51,801 bases of DNA. Origin: Hydrogenophilales bacterium 12-61-10 (GTDB lineage Bacteria; Pseudomonadota; Gammaproteobacteria; Burkholderiales; Thiobacillaceae). A program made the position numbers and the translations under genes. Every line of letters starts with the position of its first letter. Within the stretch, counting starts at the first letter, position 1. The stretch spans positions 1 through 51,801 of the forward strand of contig NCCT01000043.1 in NCBI GenBank assembly GCA_002279795.1, given 5' to 3'. Positions 38,625 through 48,837 of this stretch are shown here, piece after piece. Below the pieces are notes generated by a model. The model was not told the origin of the DNA. It searched no databases and worked only from the letters and a program-made list of their open reading frames with translations.

Positions 38625-39728
38625 CACACGCCCTGTTTCAGGCTCGCTTCAATGAAGATGTCGAGGTCGCCGTCGAGCACTTTCTGCGTGGCGGAGGTTT
38701 CGACGTTGGTGCGCAGGTCCTTGATGCGCGAGTTGTCCAGCACGTAGGAGCGGATCTGGTGGCCCCAGCCCACATCCGACTTGCCGGCTTCGAGCTTGTC
38801 CTGTTCGGCCTGGCGCTTGCGCAGTTCGGCTTCGTAGAGTTTCGACTTCAGCATCGACATCGCTTCGGCGCGGTTCTTGTGCTGCGAGCGATCGTTCTGG
38901 CACTGCACCACGATATTGGTTGGCAGGTGGGTGATGCGTACCGCGGAGTCGGTTTTGTTGATGTGCTGGCCGCCGGCGCCGGACGCGCGGTAGGTGTCGA
39001 CGCGCAGGTCGGCGGGGTTGATGTCGACTTCGATGGAGTCGTCGACCTCGGGGTAGACGAAGATACTGGCGAAGCTGGTGTGGCGGCCGCCGGACGAATC
39101 GAACGGCGATTTGCGCACCAGGCGGTGGACGCCGGTTTCGGTGCGCAGGGTGCCGTAGGCGTAGTCGCCTTCGATCTTAATGCTGGCGGACTTGATGCCG
39201 GCAACGTCGCCTTCGGATTCTTCCAGCAGCTCGGCCTTGAAGCCTTTGCGCTCGGCGTATTTGAGGTATTGCCGCAGCAGCATCGACGCCCAGTCGCAGG
39301 CTTCGGTGCCGCCGGCGCCGGCCTGGATGTCGATGAAGCAGTTGTTGGGGTCGGCCGGGTTGTTGAACATGCGGCGGAATTCCAGGGTCGAGACATCTTT
39401 TTCGAGGCTTTCGATGTCGGTCTGCACGGCGGCCAGCGTGTCATCGTCGTTTTCTTCGCGCGCCATCTCGAACAGTTCGGCGGCATCCTTCAGCCCGGCG
39501 GCGACGCGGTCGAGCACCAGCACCACGTCTTCGAGCGATTTGCGCTCACGGCCCAGTTCCTGGGCGCGCGCGGCGTCGTTCCAGAAATCCGGCGCTTCGG
39601 ACAGACGGACGACTTCTTCTAGACGATCCTGCTTGCGATCGTAGTCAAAGAAACCCCCGGAGCTGGGTGGAACGGTCGCCTAGATCGGCGAGTTTGGCTT
39701 CAATCTGATTGAGGTTTTCGGCTTCCAT
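38624..39728 (-). CDS. prfB: Peptide chain release factor 2, programmed +1 frameshift
   Basis: RF2 ends translation at UAA and UGA. The first frame from 39728 gives [20 protein letters not shown] and TQLRGFL, then an in-frame TGA at codon 28. A +1 shift continues [20 protein letters not shown] to the stop at 38624, giving 367 residues. The codon-recognition SPF ([11 protein letters not shown]) and the catalytic GGQ ([15 protein letters not shown]) are present. The stop overlaps the jetA ATG. A membrane-protein gene ends 12 bp upstream on the same strand. Frameshifting makes RF2 level self-regulating. Confidence 0.96.
39644..39660 (-). promoter_or_regulatory. RF2 programmed frameshift site
   Basis: The reverse strand reads CCGGGGGTTTCTTTGAC. 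A G-rich Shine-Dalgarno-like stimulator lies 3 nt upstream of the slippery CTT-TGA-C, as in E. coli prfB. When RF2 is scarce, the ribosome pausing at UGA slips +1 onto UUU and makes more RF2. Confidence 0.94.
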
Positions 39729-39739
39729 GGCGGGACGTT

Positions 39740-41023
39740 TTACAGGGCGGAAAAGCCGCGCATTATAGCCCAGGAGAGCAGCAGCCCCAGACCCACCGCA
39801 CCCATGCCCGCCGCTGCGTGGCGTGCCAAAAGCTTGCCGCCGACGAACAGGGCCAGCGCGGATTTGAACAGCAGATTGGCCAGGGTGGCGATGACGATGA
39901 CATTGACCACCGCATCGACCGGAAGCTTGTCCAGATTGAACAGGCGCAGACTGGAAAGCGTGATGGCATCGACGTCCGTCAAGCCGGAAATCAATGCCAC
40001 GGCATATAACCCGCGCGTACCCAGCCAGTCGGACAGCCAGGCCGCAGCCAGCAGCACCACGCCATACATCAGGCCGAAGCCCAGCGCGGTGCGCAGTTCG
40101 GTGGGATTGCCCATTGCCAGCGTGGGAAGTTCACCTTGTGGCTGCAGGCGATAGACACCGTACATGGCGCCGAGACCGCCAATCAACACGCCGCCGATCA
40201 GGACCGGCAGCAGGTGAGGCAATACACCCGGGGCCAGTACGGCACTCAATACGCCCAGCCGAACCAGCAACACCAGATTGGCCAGCACGATGACGATGAC
40301 CGCGACCGGCATCATTGCGCTGTTGGCGCGGGCATGGCGGCTGAAGGACAGCGTGGTGGCGGTGGACGACACCAGCCCGCCGAGCAGGCCGAGCATCACA
40401 GCGCCACGCTTTTGCCCGACCAGCCGCAGCGCGGCATAGCCTGCCAGGCCGACGCCGACGATCAGCACCACCATCCACCAGATCTGATAGGGATTGAGTG
40501 CGCCGTAGGGACCGTAATTGCGGTTCGGTACCAGCGGCAGGATGATCAGCGACAGCACCGAAAACTGCAGCACCGACAACAGGTCGCGCCGCGTCATGTG
40601 TTCGCTCCAACCGCGTAACTCGGGCTTGAAATACAGCAGCATGGTCGCTGCGATGCCGAGCATCACTGCCAGCTGGATTTCGTTGTGCCACACCAGTACG
40701 CCCAGGCTGTAGCACAGCATCAGCGCCGCCACCGTGGTGGTGCCGGGGTCGCCCGCCGGCTGCGGGTCGCGCAGATAGGCGGCGATCATCATGGCGCCCA
40801 CCAGCAGCAGTCCGACTGCGATCAACCATTGTTCATTCAGCGTAGTTGCCAGATGCGTGGTCAGCACGCCCAGCAGGGCCGTCAGGGCAAAGGTGCGCAG
40901 CCCCGCCTTGGCCGCCGGGTTGCGCTCGCGTTCCAGCCCCATCAGAAGGCCGATTGCCAGCGCGACCACGTAGCGCGGCAGTGAGGCCAGCTCTGCGGGT
41001 AGCCAGGCGAGGGCTTCGTTCAT
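39740..41023 (-). CDS. MgtC/SapB–DUF4010 membrane protein
   Basis: The 427-residue protein has 11-12 predicted membrane helices. The N-terminal third has the MgtC/SapB signature LAIGLLMGLERERNPAAKAG LRTFAL (two parts of one motif). The rest matches DUF4010, with GGLVSSTATTLSFSRHAR and LISGLTDVDAITLSSLRLFN. Its transport or signalling role is unknown. It lies 15 bp after the LplT-like gene and 12 bp before prfB, all on one strand, so the three may share transcripts. Confidence 0.87.
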   Translation of the reverse strand: MNEALAWLPAELASLPRYVVALAIGLLMGLERERNPAAKAGLRTFALTALLGVLTTHLATTLNEQWLIAVGLLLVGAMMIAAYLRDPQPAGDPGTTTVAALMLCYSLGVLVWHNEIQLAVMLGIAATMLLYFKPELRGWSEHMTRRDLLSVLQFSVLSLIILPLVPNRNYGPYGALNPYQIWWMVVLIVGVGLAGYAALRLVGQKRGAVMLGLLGGLVSSTATTLSFSRHARANSAMMPVAVIVIVLANLVLLVRLGVLSAVLAPGVLPHLLPVLIGGVLIGGLGAMYGVYRLQPQGELPTLAMGNPTELRTALGFGLMYGVVLLAAAWLSDWLGTRGLYAVALISGLTDVDAITLSSLRLFNLDKLPVDAVVNVIVIATLANLLFKSALALFVGGKLLARHAAAGMGAVGLGLLLSWAIMRGFSAL

Positions 41024-41038
41024 AGTCAGGCGGCCGGG

Positions 41039-42256
41039 TTAATGCACCACATCATTGCGGTGGCGCAGCCAGATGGCCGTCATCACGCAGCTGATGAACA
41101 ACCCGAACACCCAGACGATGGTGTGGATGTGCCAGTCCGCACGAACCATCAGGGCATAGGCGCCAGTCAGTAGCAGGATGCTGATGTTTTCGTTGAAATT
41201 CTGCTGGGCGATGGAGTGGCCGGCGCCCATCAAAAGATGGCCGCGGTGCTGCAGCAAGGCGTTCATCGGCACGACGAAAAATGCGGCGAGCAAGCCGAGC
41301 AGAATGAGCAGAAAAATGGCCAGATTCAGGCTTTCGACCCAGATTAGAGAGATGGGAATGAGCCCCAGCACGATGCCGGCCGGCAGGGTGCGGATGGCGT
41401 TTTCGAGACGGACATATTTGCCTGCGAGGATGGAACCCAGCGCGATGCCCACTGCGGTGGCGGCGGTGAGCTGGGTCGCTTCGCCCAGGCCGAACTTAAG
41501 GTTGAGCGCAGCCCAGGCGATGATCAGTAAACGCAGGGTGGCGCCGACGCCCCAGAACAGGGTCGTGACTGCCAGCGAGACCTGGCCGAGCGGGTCGCGC
41601 CACAACAGCATGAAGCTGTGGCCAAAGTCGTGCAGCAAAAAGGCAGGCGACTTGTTGGCCGGTTTGTGATCGATCGGCAGGCGCGGGATGAACAGGTTGA
41701 TGGCGGCCGCGCCGAGGTACAGGCCCGTCGTCACGATGATGGCGAACTTGGGCGCGATGAGCAGCCCCCCCGCACCCAGGCTGACCAGGATGGTTTCGGC
41801 CAGCTGCGGATTGATGAGCGCACCGCCGATGATGGCGCCGAGCACGATCGCAGCGACCGTGGTGCCTTCCATCCAGCTATTGGCGATCACGAGTTTTTCG
41901 GGGGGTAGCAACTCGGTGAGGATGCCGTATTTGGCGGGCGAATACATGGCCGCGCCGATGCCGACGATGACATAGGACAGCAGCGGATGCAGGCCACCCA
42001 GCATGGCGAGGCAGCCCACGAATTTGACCGTGTTGGCGATCAGCATGACGCGGCCTTTGGGCAGGGCGTCGGCAAATGACCCGACCAGCGGCGCGAGCAC
42101 GATGTACGCAATTACGAATACAGTTTGCAGCAGGGGCGAATGCCAGTCCGGCGCAGCAAAAAAAACCAGCAAGCCGATGGCGGCAAAGAGCAGGGCGTTA
42201 TCGGCCAGAGCCGACATGAACTGCGCGAGCAGGATGGTGTAAAAAGCGCGGTTCAA
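41039..42256 (-). CDS. lplT: LplT-like major facilitator
   Basis: The 405-residue, 12-helix MFS protein has FYTILLAQFMSALADNALLF at the start, APLVGSFADALPKGRVMLIA, and MYSPAKYGILTELLPPEKLV followed by ANSWMEGTTVAAI. These match the lysophospholipid transporter LplT, which flips lysophosphatidylethanolamine inward for reacylation. No Aas acyltransferase follows, so the substrate is inferred. A longer paralogue type exists, but the length here is that of LplT. Confidence 0.82.
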   Translation of the reverse strand: MNRAFYTILLAQFMSALADNALLFAAIGLLVFFAAPDWHSPLLQTVFVIAYIVLAPLVGSFADALPKGRVMLIANTVKFVGCLAMLGGLHPLLSYVIVGIGAAMYSPAKYGILTELLPPEKLVIANSWMEGTTVAAIVLGAIIGGALINPQLAETILVSLGAGGLLIAPKFAIIVTTGLYLGAAAINLFIPRLPIDHKPANKSPAFLLHDFGHSFMLLWRDPLGQVSLAVTTLFWGVGATLRLLIIAWAALNLKFGLGEATQLTAATAVGIALGSILAGKYVRLENAIRTLPAGIVLGLIPISLIWVESLNLAIFLLILLGLLAAFFVVPMNALLQHRGHLLMGAGHSIAQQNFNENISILLLTGAYALMVRADWHIHTIVWVFGLFISCVMTAIWLRHRNDVVH

Positions 42257-42414
42257 AATAAGGGCTTGGATCGAATGGGGCGGAAAGTGGGAGATTGCAA
42301 TGCGGTCGTTTCGATCAAACGCGTGAGATTACAGTAACTTGGTTGGCATCATGTTTCATGAGACGGGGCTTTGTGGTTGAATAAAATTCTTTACTGACCC
42401 CACGATATGGTTTT

Positions 42415-43359
42415 ATGGCTGACCGCAGACTGCAAGTATTCTATACCGTTGCCAAACAGCTTAGCTTTACCAAAGCGGCCGATATCCTGTACATGACCCA
42501 GCCGGCCGTGACTTTTCAGGTCAAGCAACTGGAAGAACATTTCAATACCCGTTTGTTCGAACGCAGCCACGGCAAAATTTCACTGACGCCAGTGGGCGAA
42601 ATGGTGCTGGGCTATTCCGAGCGGATCTTGGCCTTGAGCGGCGAGATGGAAGCGCGGGTGGGTGAACTGACCGGGCAGGTGACCGGCCCCCTGATGATCG
42701 GGGCGTCGACCACGATTGCCGAATACCAGCTGCCGCGCATCCTGGGAGAGTTCAAGGCGCGCTTTCCGCAGGTGCAGGCGCGCCTGACCGTTGCCAATTC
42801 CGAAACCATTGCCGCCAAGGTCGCCGACCATTCGCTTGATGTGGGCCTGATCGAGGCGCCTTCGCACGACCCCAATCTCACGACGCTGGCCTGTTGTGAA
42901 GATGAGTTGGTAATGATCTGCGCGCCGACCCATGCGCTGGCAGCCCATACAAGCGTGAACGCGCGCGATATAGCTGACCAGCCCTATGTGTCGCGCGAGC
43001 ACGGTTCGGGTACGCGCGAGGTGGTGGACGAGTTCTTCAAGAATAATGGCGTCAATCCGGACGATCTGCACATCGAAATGGAGCTCGGCAGCCGCGAAGC
43101 GATCAAGGGGGCAGTCGAGGCCAATCTGGGAGTTGCCATCATGTCGGCATCCACCGTGTCCAAGGAGCTTCAGCTCGGCACGCTGGTAGCGCTGCAGCTC
43201 AACCCGCGGTTGACGCGAGAGTTGTCGATGGTGTACGCACCGAGGAAATTCCGCAGCAAGCTGCTCGATGCCTTCATCAGCTTTGTTGAAGTCAAGTTTC
43301 AGCAATGTGGAATGGATACCGTGTCGACCAAGCGTTTGGCCAAGGGCAAGGCACGCTAA
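42415..43359 (+). CDS. LysR family transcriptional regulator
   Basis: The 314-residue protein has an N-terminal winged helix (RLQVFYTVAKQLSFTKAADI, then TQPAVTFQVKQLEEHFNTRL) and a periplasmic-binding-like effector domain from about residue 90 (GPLMIGASTTIAEYQLPRIL). The effector ligand is unknown. It is divergent from lplT by 158 bp, and its TAA overlaps the ATG of the next small gene (TAATG). A regulatory target cannot be assigned. Confidence 0.9.
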   Translation: MADRRLQVFYTVAKQLSFTKAADILYMTQPAVTFQVKQLEEHFNTRLFERSHGKISLTPVGEMVLGYSERILALSGEMEARVGELTGQVTGPLMIGASTTIAEYQLPRILGEFKARFPQVQARLTVANSETIAAKVADHSLDVGLIEAPSHDPNLTTLACCEDELVMICAPTHALAAHTSVNARDIADQPYVSREHGSGTREVVDEFFKNNGVNPDDLHIEMELGSREAIKGAVEANLGVAIMSASTVSKELQLGTLVALQLNPRLTRELSMVYAPRKFRSKLLDAFISFVEVKFQQCGMDTVSTKRLAKGKAR

Positions 43360-43736
43360 TGCGTGACAGCAAGCGCTTGGCCTCGCTTTTCCGGTCGCTG
43401 TCCGAGGCGAGGCAACAGGCTTTGCTGGATTACGCGGAGTTTCTGGCTGGCAAGGAGGGGGCTGAAATAGCCGCGGCACCGCCCAGCGAACCGCTGCCGA
43501 TTCCACGTCCCGAGCAGGAAAATGTGGTTAAAGCGATCCAGCGTTTGACACAGACTTACCCGATGCTGGAACGCAACAAGATTTTTCACGAGGCGTCGGC
43601 ACAGATGACGCGGCACCTGATTCACGGCGTGCCTGCGGTAGAGGCGATCGATGAGCTTGAGCGGATTTTTGCGCGACAGTACAAAGAACATCGAGATGCG
43701 CTTGCAGCGCTTCACGAATCCACGGATTCAGATTAA
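43359..43736 (+). CDS. Conserved-type small helical protein, unknown function
   Basis: The 125-residue protein starts at an ATG that overlaps the LysR gene stop, so it is co-translated. It begins MRDSKRLASLFRSLSEARQQ with a helix ending at FLAGKEG, then a Pro-rich linker, then VVKAIQRLTQTYPMLERNKI and AVEAIDELERIFARQYKEH. There are no signal peptide or membrane segments. I do not recognise a domain. The regulator and this protein may work together. Confidence 0.75.
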   Translation: MRDSKRLASLFRSLSEARQQALLDYAEFLAGKEGAEIAAAPPSEPLPIPRPEQENVVKAIQRLTQTYPMLERNKIFHEASAQMTRHLIHGVPAVEAIDELERIFARQYKEHRDALAALHESTDSD

Positions 43737-43765
43737 AGCAGGCCGCCTGCATCAGGGGCGAATAT

Positions 43766-44176
43766 TCAGGCTTGTCGGCGAACGCGGACGATGAGATCGA
43801 TCCCTTCGGTCACCATGCCGTCCGGCAACGCAGGTAAACCCGAAATCTGTACCGAGCTGGCGTCGATATCGGATAGCTTGCCGCTGTCGACTTCATACAG
43901 GTGATGGTGCGGACTGGTATTGGGATCGTAGAACACTTTGCTGGGGTCGACGATCACTTCGCGCACCAGACCTTTGTCCAGAAACAGCTTGAGTGTGTTG
44001 TATACCGTCGCCTTGGAGGTTTCAGAGTGGGTGGTGTTGACAAACGCCATCACCTGATCGGCTGAAAGGTGTTCCTGGCGTGAAAACAGGGCATGGGCGA
44101 TCTCGATCCGCTGGTGGGTCGGATTGATCTCGTGGCTGCGTAACAGCCCGGCCATGTTGTCTCGCGTGTAATTCAT
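43766..44176 (-). CDS. Fur family transcriptional regulator
   Basis: The protein of about 136 residues has a Fur winged helix (RSHEINPTHQRIEIAHALFS, then STASKATVY-like SETSKATVYNTLKLFLDKGL) and a metal-site segment PHHHLYEVDSGKLSDID. It lacks the C-terminal CxxC zinc site, which suggests the Irr/PerR-like side of the family. The start at 44176 (MNYTRDNMAG) is chosen; upstream ATGs at 44185 and 44197 are possible. It is divergent from hisD with about 140 bp between. Confidence 0.85.
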   Translation of the reverse strand: MNYTRDNMAGLLRSHEINPTHQRIEIAHALFSRQEHLSADQVMAFVNTTHSETSKATVYNTLKLFLDKGLVREVIVDPSKVFYDPNTSPHHHLYEVDSGKLSDIDASSVQISGLPALPDGMVTEGIDLIVRVRRQA

Positions 44177-44315
44177 GCATTCCATGATAATGAGCAAAAT
44201 GGACTTTGTCTAATTTCCAGAATGGGTATGACTATCATCTGAGGGCTTTACCTGAGGCGAGGCAAGAGGCCAAAAACCGGTACAATTCAAGGCACATTTC
44301 TGGAAATGGAATCCT

Positions 44316-45620
44316 GTGGTTACGCTCACCCGACTCGATAGTACGCAACCCGATTTTCAGGCTCGGCTCACCCAGTTGCTGCAGTTTGACGATGCTGCCG
44401 ACGCGGCCATCGAGCAGACGGTCGCAGGGATTTTGCTCGACGTGAAAAAGCGCGGTGATGCTGCGGTACTTGAATACACCGAACGTTTTGATCACCTCCC
44501 GGCGCCAACGCTGGCCAGTCTGGAACTGAGCGCTGCCCAACTGCAGACCGCACTTGAGCACTTGCCCGCCGACACCCGTCAGGCGCTGGAAGCCGCAGCC
44601 GACCGCGTGCGTCGCTATCACGAAAGGCAAACCCAGGCTTCGTGGACCTACACCGAAGACGATGGCACGGTACTGGGGCAAAAAATCACCCCGCTTGACC
44701 GAGTCGGTTTATACGTTCCGGGTGGCAAGGCGGCCTATCCTTCGTCGGTACTGATGAACGCTATTCCCGCCAAAGTGGCAGGCGTAGGCGAGCTCATCAT
44801 GGTGGTGCCGACGCCTCACGGCGAACACAATCAGTTGGTGCTGGCTGCCGCCGCGATTGCCGGAGTGGATCGCGTGTTCACCATCGGCGGCGCGCAGGCG
44901 GTGGCGGCGCTGGCTTACGGCACCGCAACCGTGCCTCAGGTCGATAAAATCGTCGGCCCTGGCAATGCCTATGTCGCCGCAGCCAAGCGCCGCGTATTTG
45001 GCACGGTAGGCATCGACATGATCGCGGGGCCTTCCGAAATTCTGGTGATTGCCGACGGCAACACGCCACCCGAATGGGTGGCGATGGATTTATTTTCACA
45101 GGCTGAGCACGACGAGATGGCGCAGTCGATCCTGCTGTCGCCCGATGCCGCTTATCTGGATTCTGTGGCGGCCGCGATCGACAAATTGATTGCGGACATG
45201 CCACGCAGCGAGGTGATCCGGACTTCGCTCACCAATCGCGGTGCACTCATCAAGACGCGCGATCTGGCTGACGCTGCTGCGATCTCGAACAGCATCGCGC
45301 CCGAACACCTTGAATTGTCGATCAGCGACCCGGATGCCTTGCTGCCGCTGCTCAAGCACGCCGGCGCGATTTTCATGGGCAAGAATACCTGCGAAGCACT
45401 AGGGGATTATTGCGCGGGTCCGAACCATGTGTTGCCGACTTCGCGCACCGCGCGCTTCTCGTCGCCGCTGGGCGTCTATGACTTTCAGAAGCGCAGCAGC
45501 CTGATCCACGTATCGCAGGCAGGCGCGCAGACGCTGGGCAGGATTGCAGCGACATTGGCGTATGGAGAGGGCTTGCAGGCGCACGCGCGTTCTGCTGAAT
45601 ATCGCCTGACCCATCCATGA
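44316..45620 (+). CDS. hisD: Histidinol dehydrogenase
   Basis: HisD carries out the last two oxidations to L-histidine, using zinc and NAD. The 434-residue protein has [49 protein letters not shown] and the catalytic [11 protein letters not shown] region. The start is GTG at 44316. It begins the his cluster here; hisG, which often precedes hisD in betaproteobacteria, is not upstream. Confidence 0.95.
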   Translation: MVTLTRLDSTQPDFQARLTQLLQFDDAADAAIEQTVAGILLDVKKRGDAAVLEYTERFDHLPAPTLASLELSAAQLQTALEHLPADTRQALEAAADRVRRYHERQTQASWTYTEDDGTVLGQKITPLDRVGLYVPGGKAAYPSSVLMNAIPAKVAGVGELIMVVPTPHGEHNQLVLAAAAIAGVDRVFTIGGAQAVAALAYGTATVPQVDKIVGPGNAYVAAAKRRVFGTVGIDMIAGPSEILVIADGNTPPEWVAMDLFSQAEHDEMAQSILLSPDAAYLDSVAAAIDKLIADMPRSEVIRTSLTNRGALIKTRDLADAAAISNSIAPEHLELSISDPDALLPLLKHAGAIFMGKNTCEALGDYCAGPNHVLPTSRTARFSSPLGVYDFQKRSSLIHVSQAGAQTLGRIAATLAYGEGLQAHARSAEYRLTHP

Positions 45621-45633
45621 ACATGTTTTGCCA

Positions 45634-46698
45634 ATGAGCCAGTACTGGAGCGCCGTGGTGCACGGTCTGACGCCCTACGTGCCGGGCGAGCAACCCAAAC
45701 TCGCCAATCTGGTCAAGCTCAATACCAACGAGTGTCCCTACGGACCGAGCCCGAAGGTACTTGACGCGCTGCGCGCCGAAGCGGCCGACACCTTGCGCCT
45801 GTATCCGGACCCGAATTCCGACCGGCTGCGCGCGGGCATTGCCGATTTTCATGGCGTGAACGCTGATCAGGTGTTTGTCGGTAATGGTTCGGACGAGGTG
45901 CTGGCACATGCCTTCATGGCGCTGCTGAAGCACGATGCGCCTATTTTGTTCCCCGATATCAGCTATAGCTTTTATCCGGTGTACTGCGGGCTGTATGAAA
46001 TCGCCTATCGCCAGGTTCCGCTCACGGATGCGTTCGAAATACGGGTCGATGACTACCTGATATCCAACGGCGGGGTGATCTTCCCCAACCCCAACGCGCC
46101 GACCGGGCGCCTGCTGGCATTGAGCGAAATCGAGCGATTGTTGGCGGCTAACCCGGATTCGGTGGTGGTGATCGACGAGGCGTATATCGACTTCGGTGGC
46201 GAGTCGGCAGTAGGTTTGGTGGTGCGATACCCGCAACTGCTGGTGACACGAACGTTGTCCAAGTCGCACGCACTAGCCGGTCTGCGCGTGGGCTATGCGA
46301 TTGGCCAGTCACATTTGATCGAGGCGCTCAATCGGGTCAAGGACAGCTTCAACTCGTATCCGCTCGATCGCTTCGCCCAGGCTGGGGCGCTGGCCTCGAT
46401 GCAGGACCATGGCTATTTCGAGGCGGTCTGTGCCAGGGTGGTGGCGACCCGTAGCCGTCTGATCGAAGCAATGGCTGAAATGGGTTTCGATGTGCTGCCC
46501 TCGGCGGCCAATTTCATTTTTGCGCGTCATCCTGCCCATGACGGCGCCCGCTTGGCAGCAAGCTTGCGTGAGCGCAGCATCATCGTTCGACATTTCAAAA
46601 GCCCTGCCCGCATTGCGCCTTTTTTGCGCATCACTATTGGCACCAATGCGCAATGCGATGCATTAATCGTCGCATTGAAAGCAATCGTGGCCTGCTAG
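45634..46698 (+). CDS. hisC: Histidinol-phosphate aminotransferase
   Basis: This is a class I/II PLP enzyme of 354 residues with [56 protein letters not shown] and the PLP-lysine segment [21 protein letters not shown] use the ATG at 45634; the TTG two codons earlier is unlikely. It follows hisD by 13 bp. Confidence 0.95.
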   Translation: MSQYWSAVVHGLTPYVPGEQPKLANLVKLNTNECPYGPSPKVLDALRAEAADTLRLYPDPNSDRLRAGIADFHGVNADQVFVGNGSDEVLAHAFMALLKHDAPILFPDISYSFYPVYCGLYEIAYRQVPLTDAFEIRVDDYLISNGGVIFPNPNAPTGRLLALSEIERLLAANPDSVVVIDEAYIDFGGESAVGLVVRYPQLLVTRTLSKSHALAGLRVGYAIGQSHLIEALNRVKDSFNSYPLDRFAQAGALASMQDHGYFEAVCARVVATRSRLIEAMAEMGFDVLPSAANFIFARHPAHDGARLAASLRERSIIVRHFKSPARIAPFLRITIGTNAQCDALIVALKAIVAC

Positions 46699-46728
46699 AA
46701 TTCCCTTACAGTTTTAATACTCGACGCC

Positions 46729-47316
46729 ATGCGCACCGCCACCGTAACCCGCAATACCCTGGAAACCCAGATTACCGTCAGCCTCAATCTTGATGGCACC
46801 GGCGCAGCCAAACTCGCGACCGGCGTGCCCTTTCTGGATCACATGCTGGATCAGATTGCTCGTCACGGATTGATCGATCTGGATATTCAGGCAACAGGCG
46901 ATTTGCACATCGATGCCCACCATACGGTCGAAGACGCCGGTATTACCTTTGGTCAGGCTTTTGCGCAGGCGCTGGGCGACAAAAAGGGCATTCGCCGCTA
47001 CGGCCATGCCTACGTGCCGCTCGATGAAGCCCTGTCGCGCGTGGTGATCGACCTGTCGGGCCGACCGGGGATCGAATACCACGTCGATTACACGCGGGCG
47101 CGCATTGGCGATTTCGATGTGGATCTGTTCCTCGAATTTTTCCGCGGCTTCATTAATCATGCGGGCGTCACGCTGCATATCGACAACTTGCGTGGTATCA
47201 ACGCGCACCATCAGGCCGAGACGATCTTCAAGGCATTTGGTCGCGCGTTGCGCATGGCGGTCGAACCCGATGCGCGCATGGGCGATGTGATGCCGTCGAC
47301 GAAGGGGTGTCTATGA
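46729..47316 (+). CDS. hisB: Imidazoleglycerol-phosphate dehydratase
   Basis: The 195-residue monofunctional HisB has the two manganese-site motifs [11 protein letters not shown] and [12 protein letters not shown], with [13 protein letters not shown] near the N-terminus. The phosphatase domain of enterobacterial HisB is absent, as usual in this group. The gene is 30 bp after hisC. The frame is intact. Confidence 0.96.
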   Translation: MRTATVTRNTLETQITVSLNLDGTGAAKLATGVPFLDHMLDQIARHGLIDLDIQATGDLHIDAHHTVEDAGITFGQAFAQALGDKKGIRRYGHAYVPLDEALSRVVIDLSGRPGIEYHVDYTRARIGDFDVDLFLEFFRGFINHAGVTLHIDNLRGINAHHQAETIFKAFGRALRMAVEPDARMGDVMPSTKGCL

Positions 47317-47338
47317 CATGCGAAAAAAGGGCTGCGCG

Positions 47339-48025
47339 GTGAGCGTAGATATCGCCGTCATCGATTACGGCATGGGCAATCTGCGTTCGGTGTCCAAAGC
47401 CATCGAGCATGTTGCCCCGGCCATGACGGTCGTGGTGACGTCCGACCCCGGCGTGATTGCCGGGGCAGGGCGCGTGGTGTTCCCGGGACAGGGAGCCGCG
47501 CCCGACTGCATGCGTGAAATCGATGCGCGCGGACTGCGTCAGGTCATCATCGACGCAGCGCACAGCAAGCCTTTTCTGGGTATCTGCATGGGCATGCAGG
47601 TGTTGTTCGAACACAGCGAGGAAGGCGATACCGCCTGCCTGGGCATATTGCCCGGGACCGTGCAGCGGTTTCCTGCGGAGGCAATGGTCGACGCGGAGGG
47701 CAACAAGCTCAAGGTGCCGCACATGGGTTGGAACAACGTCCACCAGACAAGCGCACATCCTTTGTGGGCGGGAATCGAGGAAGGCGAACGTTTTTACTTC
47801 GTCCACAGCTATTTCGTGCAACCCACCATGCCCGATGTGATTGCAGGGTTTTCGCACTATCCGTTTCCGTTTACCTGTGCGGTCGCTTCAGCCAATATTT
47901 TTGCCGTTCAGTTTCATCCAGAAAAAAGTCATCACGCCGGGATGGCGTTACTCGGCAATTTCATCACATGGAATCCTGGCGAGGGTGAGGCTGCCAGCGA
48001 CATGTCCGGTGCTGCCTGCACCTGA
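47339..48025 (+). CDS. hisH: Imidazole glycerol phosphate synthase subunit HisH
   Basis: HisH is the glutaminase that feeds ammonia to HisF. It shows [33 protein letters not shown], the nucleophile Cys in [13 protein letters not shown], and [14 protein letters not shown] with His and Glu of the triad. I favour the GTG at 47339 with AAAGGG at 7-nt spacing, since the family begins a few residues before DYGMGN; an ATG at 47318 would add seven residues. The C-terminal tail after FITWNPG is about 15 residues longer than usual. Confidence 0.94.
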   Translation: MSVDIAVIDYGMGNLRSVSKAIEHVAPAMTVVVTSDPGVIAGAGRVVFPGQGAAPDCMREIDARGLRQVIIDAAHSKPFLGICMGMQVLFEHSEEGDTACLGILPGTVQRFPAEAMVDAEGNKLKVPHMGWNNVHQTSAHPLWAGIEEGERFYFVHSYFVQPTMPDVIAGFSHYPFPFTCAVASANIFAVQFHPEKSHHAGMALLGNFITWNPGEGEAASDMSGAACT

Positions 48026-48063
48026 TTTTTTTATTCGTCTTTCAACTTTTCTTCTGTACGACC

Positions 48064-48819
48064 ATGCTGATAATTCCTGCGATCGATCTTAAAGACGGCC
48101 ATTGCGTCCGCCTCGAACAAGGCGAAATGGACTCCGCCACCGTGTTTTCGGAGGATCCCGCCGCAACCGCGCTTCACTGGAAAGCGCAGGGCGCTCGCCG
48201 CCTGCATCTGGTCGACCTCAACGGTGCATTTGCCGGCAAACCCATCAATGATGCGGCGATCCGCTCCATCGTCGATGCCGTGGGTGACGACATGCCCGTG
48301 CAACTGGGCGGCGGCATCCGCGATCTGGCAACCATTGAGCGCTATCTCGACGACGGCGTGCGCTACGTCATCATCGGCACCGCCGCCGTGAAAAACCCCG
48401 GCTTCCTGCACGAAGCCTGCGATGCGTTTCCCGGGCATGTGATGGTCGGGCTCGACGCCAGGGACGGCAAGATCGCAGTCGAGGGCTGGTCAAAAATCAC
48501 CGGCCACGACGTCATCGATCTAGCAAAGCGGTTTGAGGGCTATGGCGTCGAAGCCATTATTTATACCGATATCGGCCGTGACGGCATGTTGAGCGGGGTC
48601 AATATCGAGGCCACACAAAAGCTGGCGCAGGCGCTGTCGATACCGGTGATTGCCAGTGGCGGCATAACCAACCTTGACGATGTGCGGGCGCTTTCAACGG
48701 TGGCACGCGACGGCATCATTGGTGCAATCACCGGACGTGCGATCTATCAGGGCACGCTGGATTTCGTCGTCGCGCAAAAACTGGCCGACGAACTGGCTGG
48801 CGGCGTGTTCGGCGTCTGA
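48064..48819 (+). CDS. hisA: Phosphoribosyl-formimino-AICAR ribotide isomerase
   Basis: The 251-residue TIM barrel has [20 protein letters not shown] with Asp8, [33 protein letters not shown] with the second catalytic Asp, and [11 protein letters not shown]. The frame is intact and the length usual. It follows hisH by 38 bp of pyrimidine-rich sequence. Confidence 0.96.
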   Translation: MLIIPAIDLKDGHCVRLEQGEMDSATVFSEDPAATALHWKAQGARRLHLVDLNGAFAGKPINDAAIRSIVDAVGDDMPVQLGGGIRDLATIERYLDDGVRYVIIGTAAVKNPGFLHEACDAFPGHVMVGLDARDGKIAVEGWSKITGHDVIDLAKRFEGYGVEAIIYTDIGRDGMLSGVNIEATQKLAQALSIPVIASGGITNLDDVRALSTVARDGIIGAITGRAIYQGTLDFVVAQKLADELAGGVFGV

Positions 48820-48837
48820 CTTGAATTAAAGGCAGCC

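Noticed and set aside
39645..39647. Nonsense mutation in prfB
   Set aside because: The TGA lies in the canonical CTTTGAC slip site with an upstream G-rich stimulator. It is the programmed RF2 frameshift and not a lesion.
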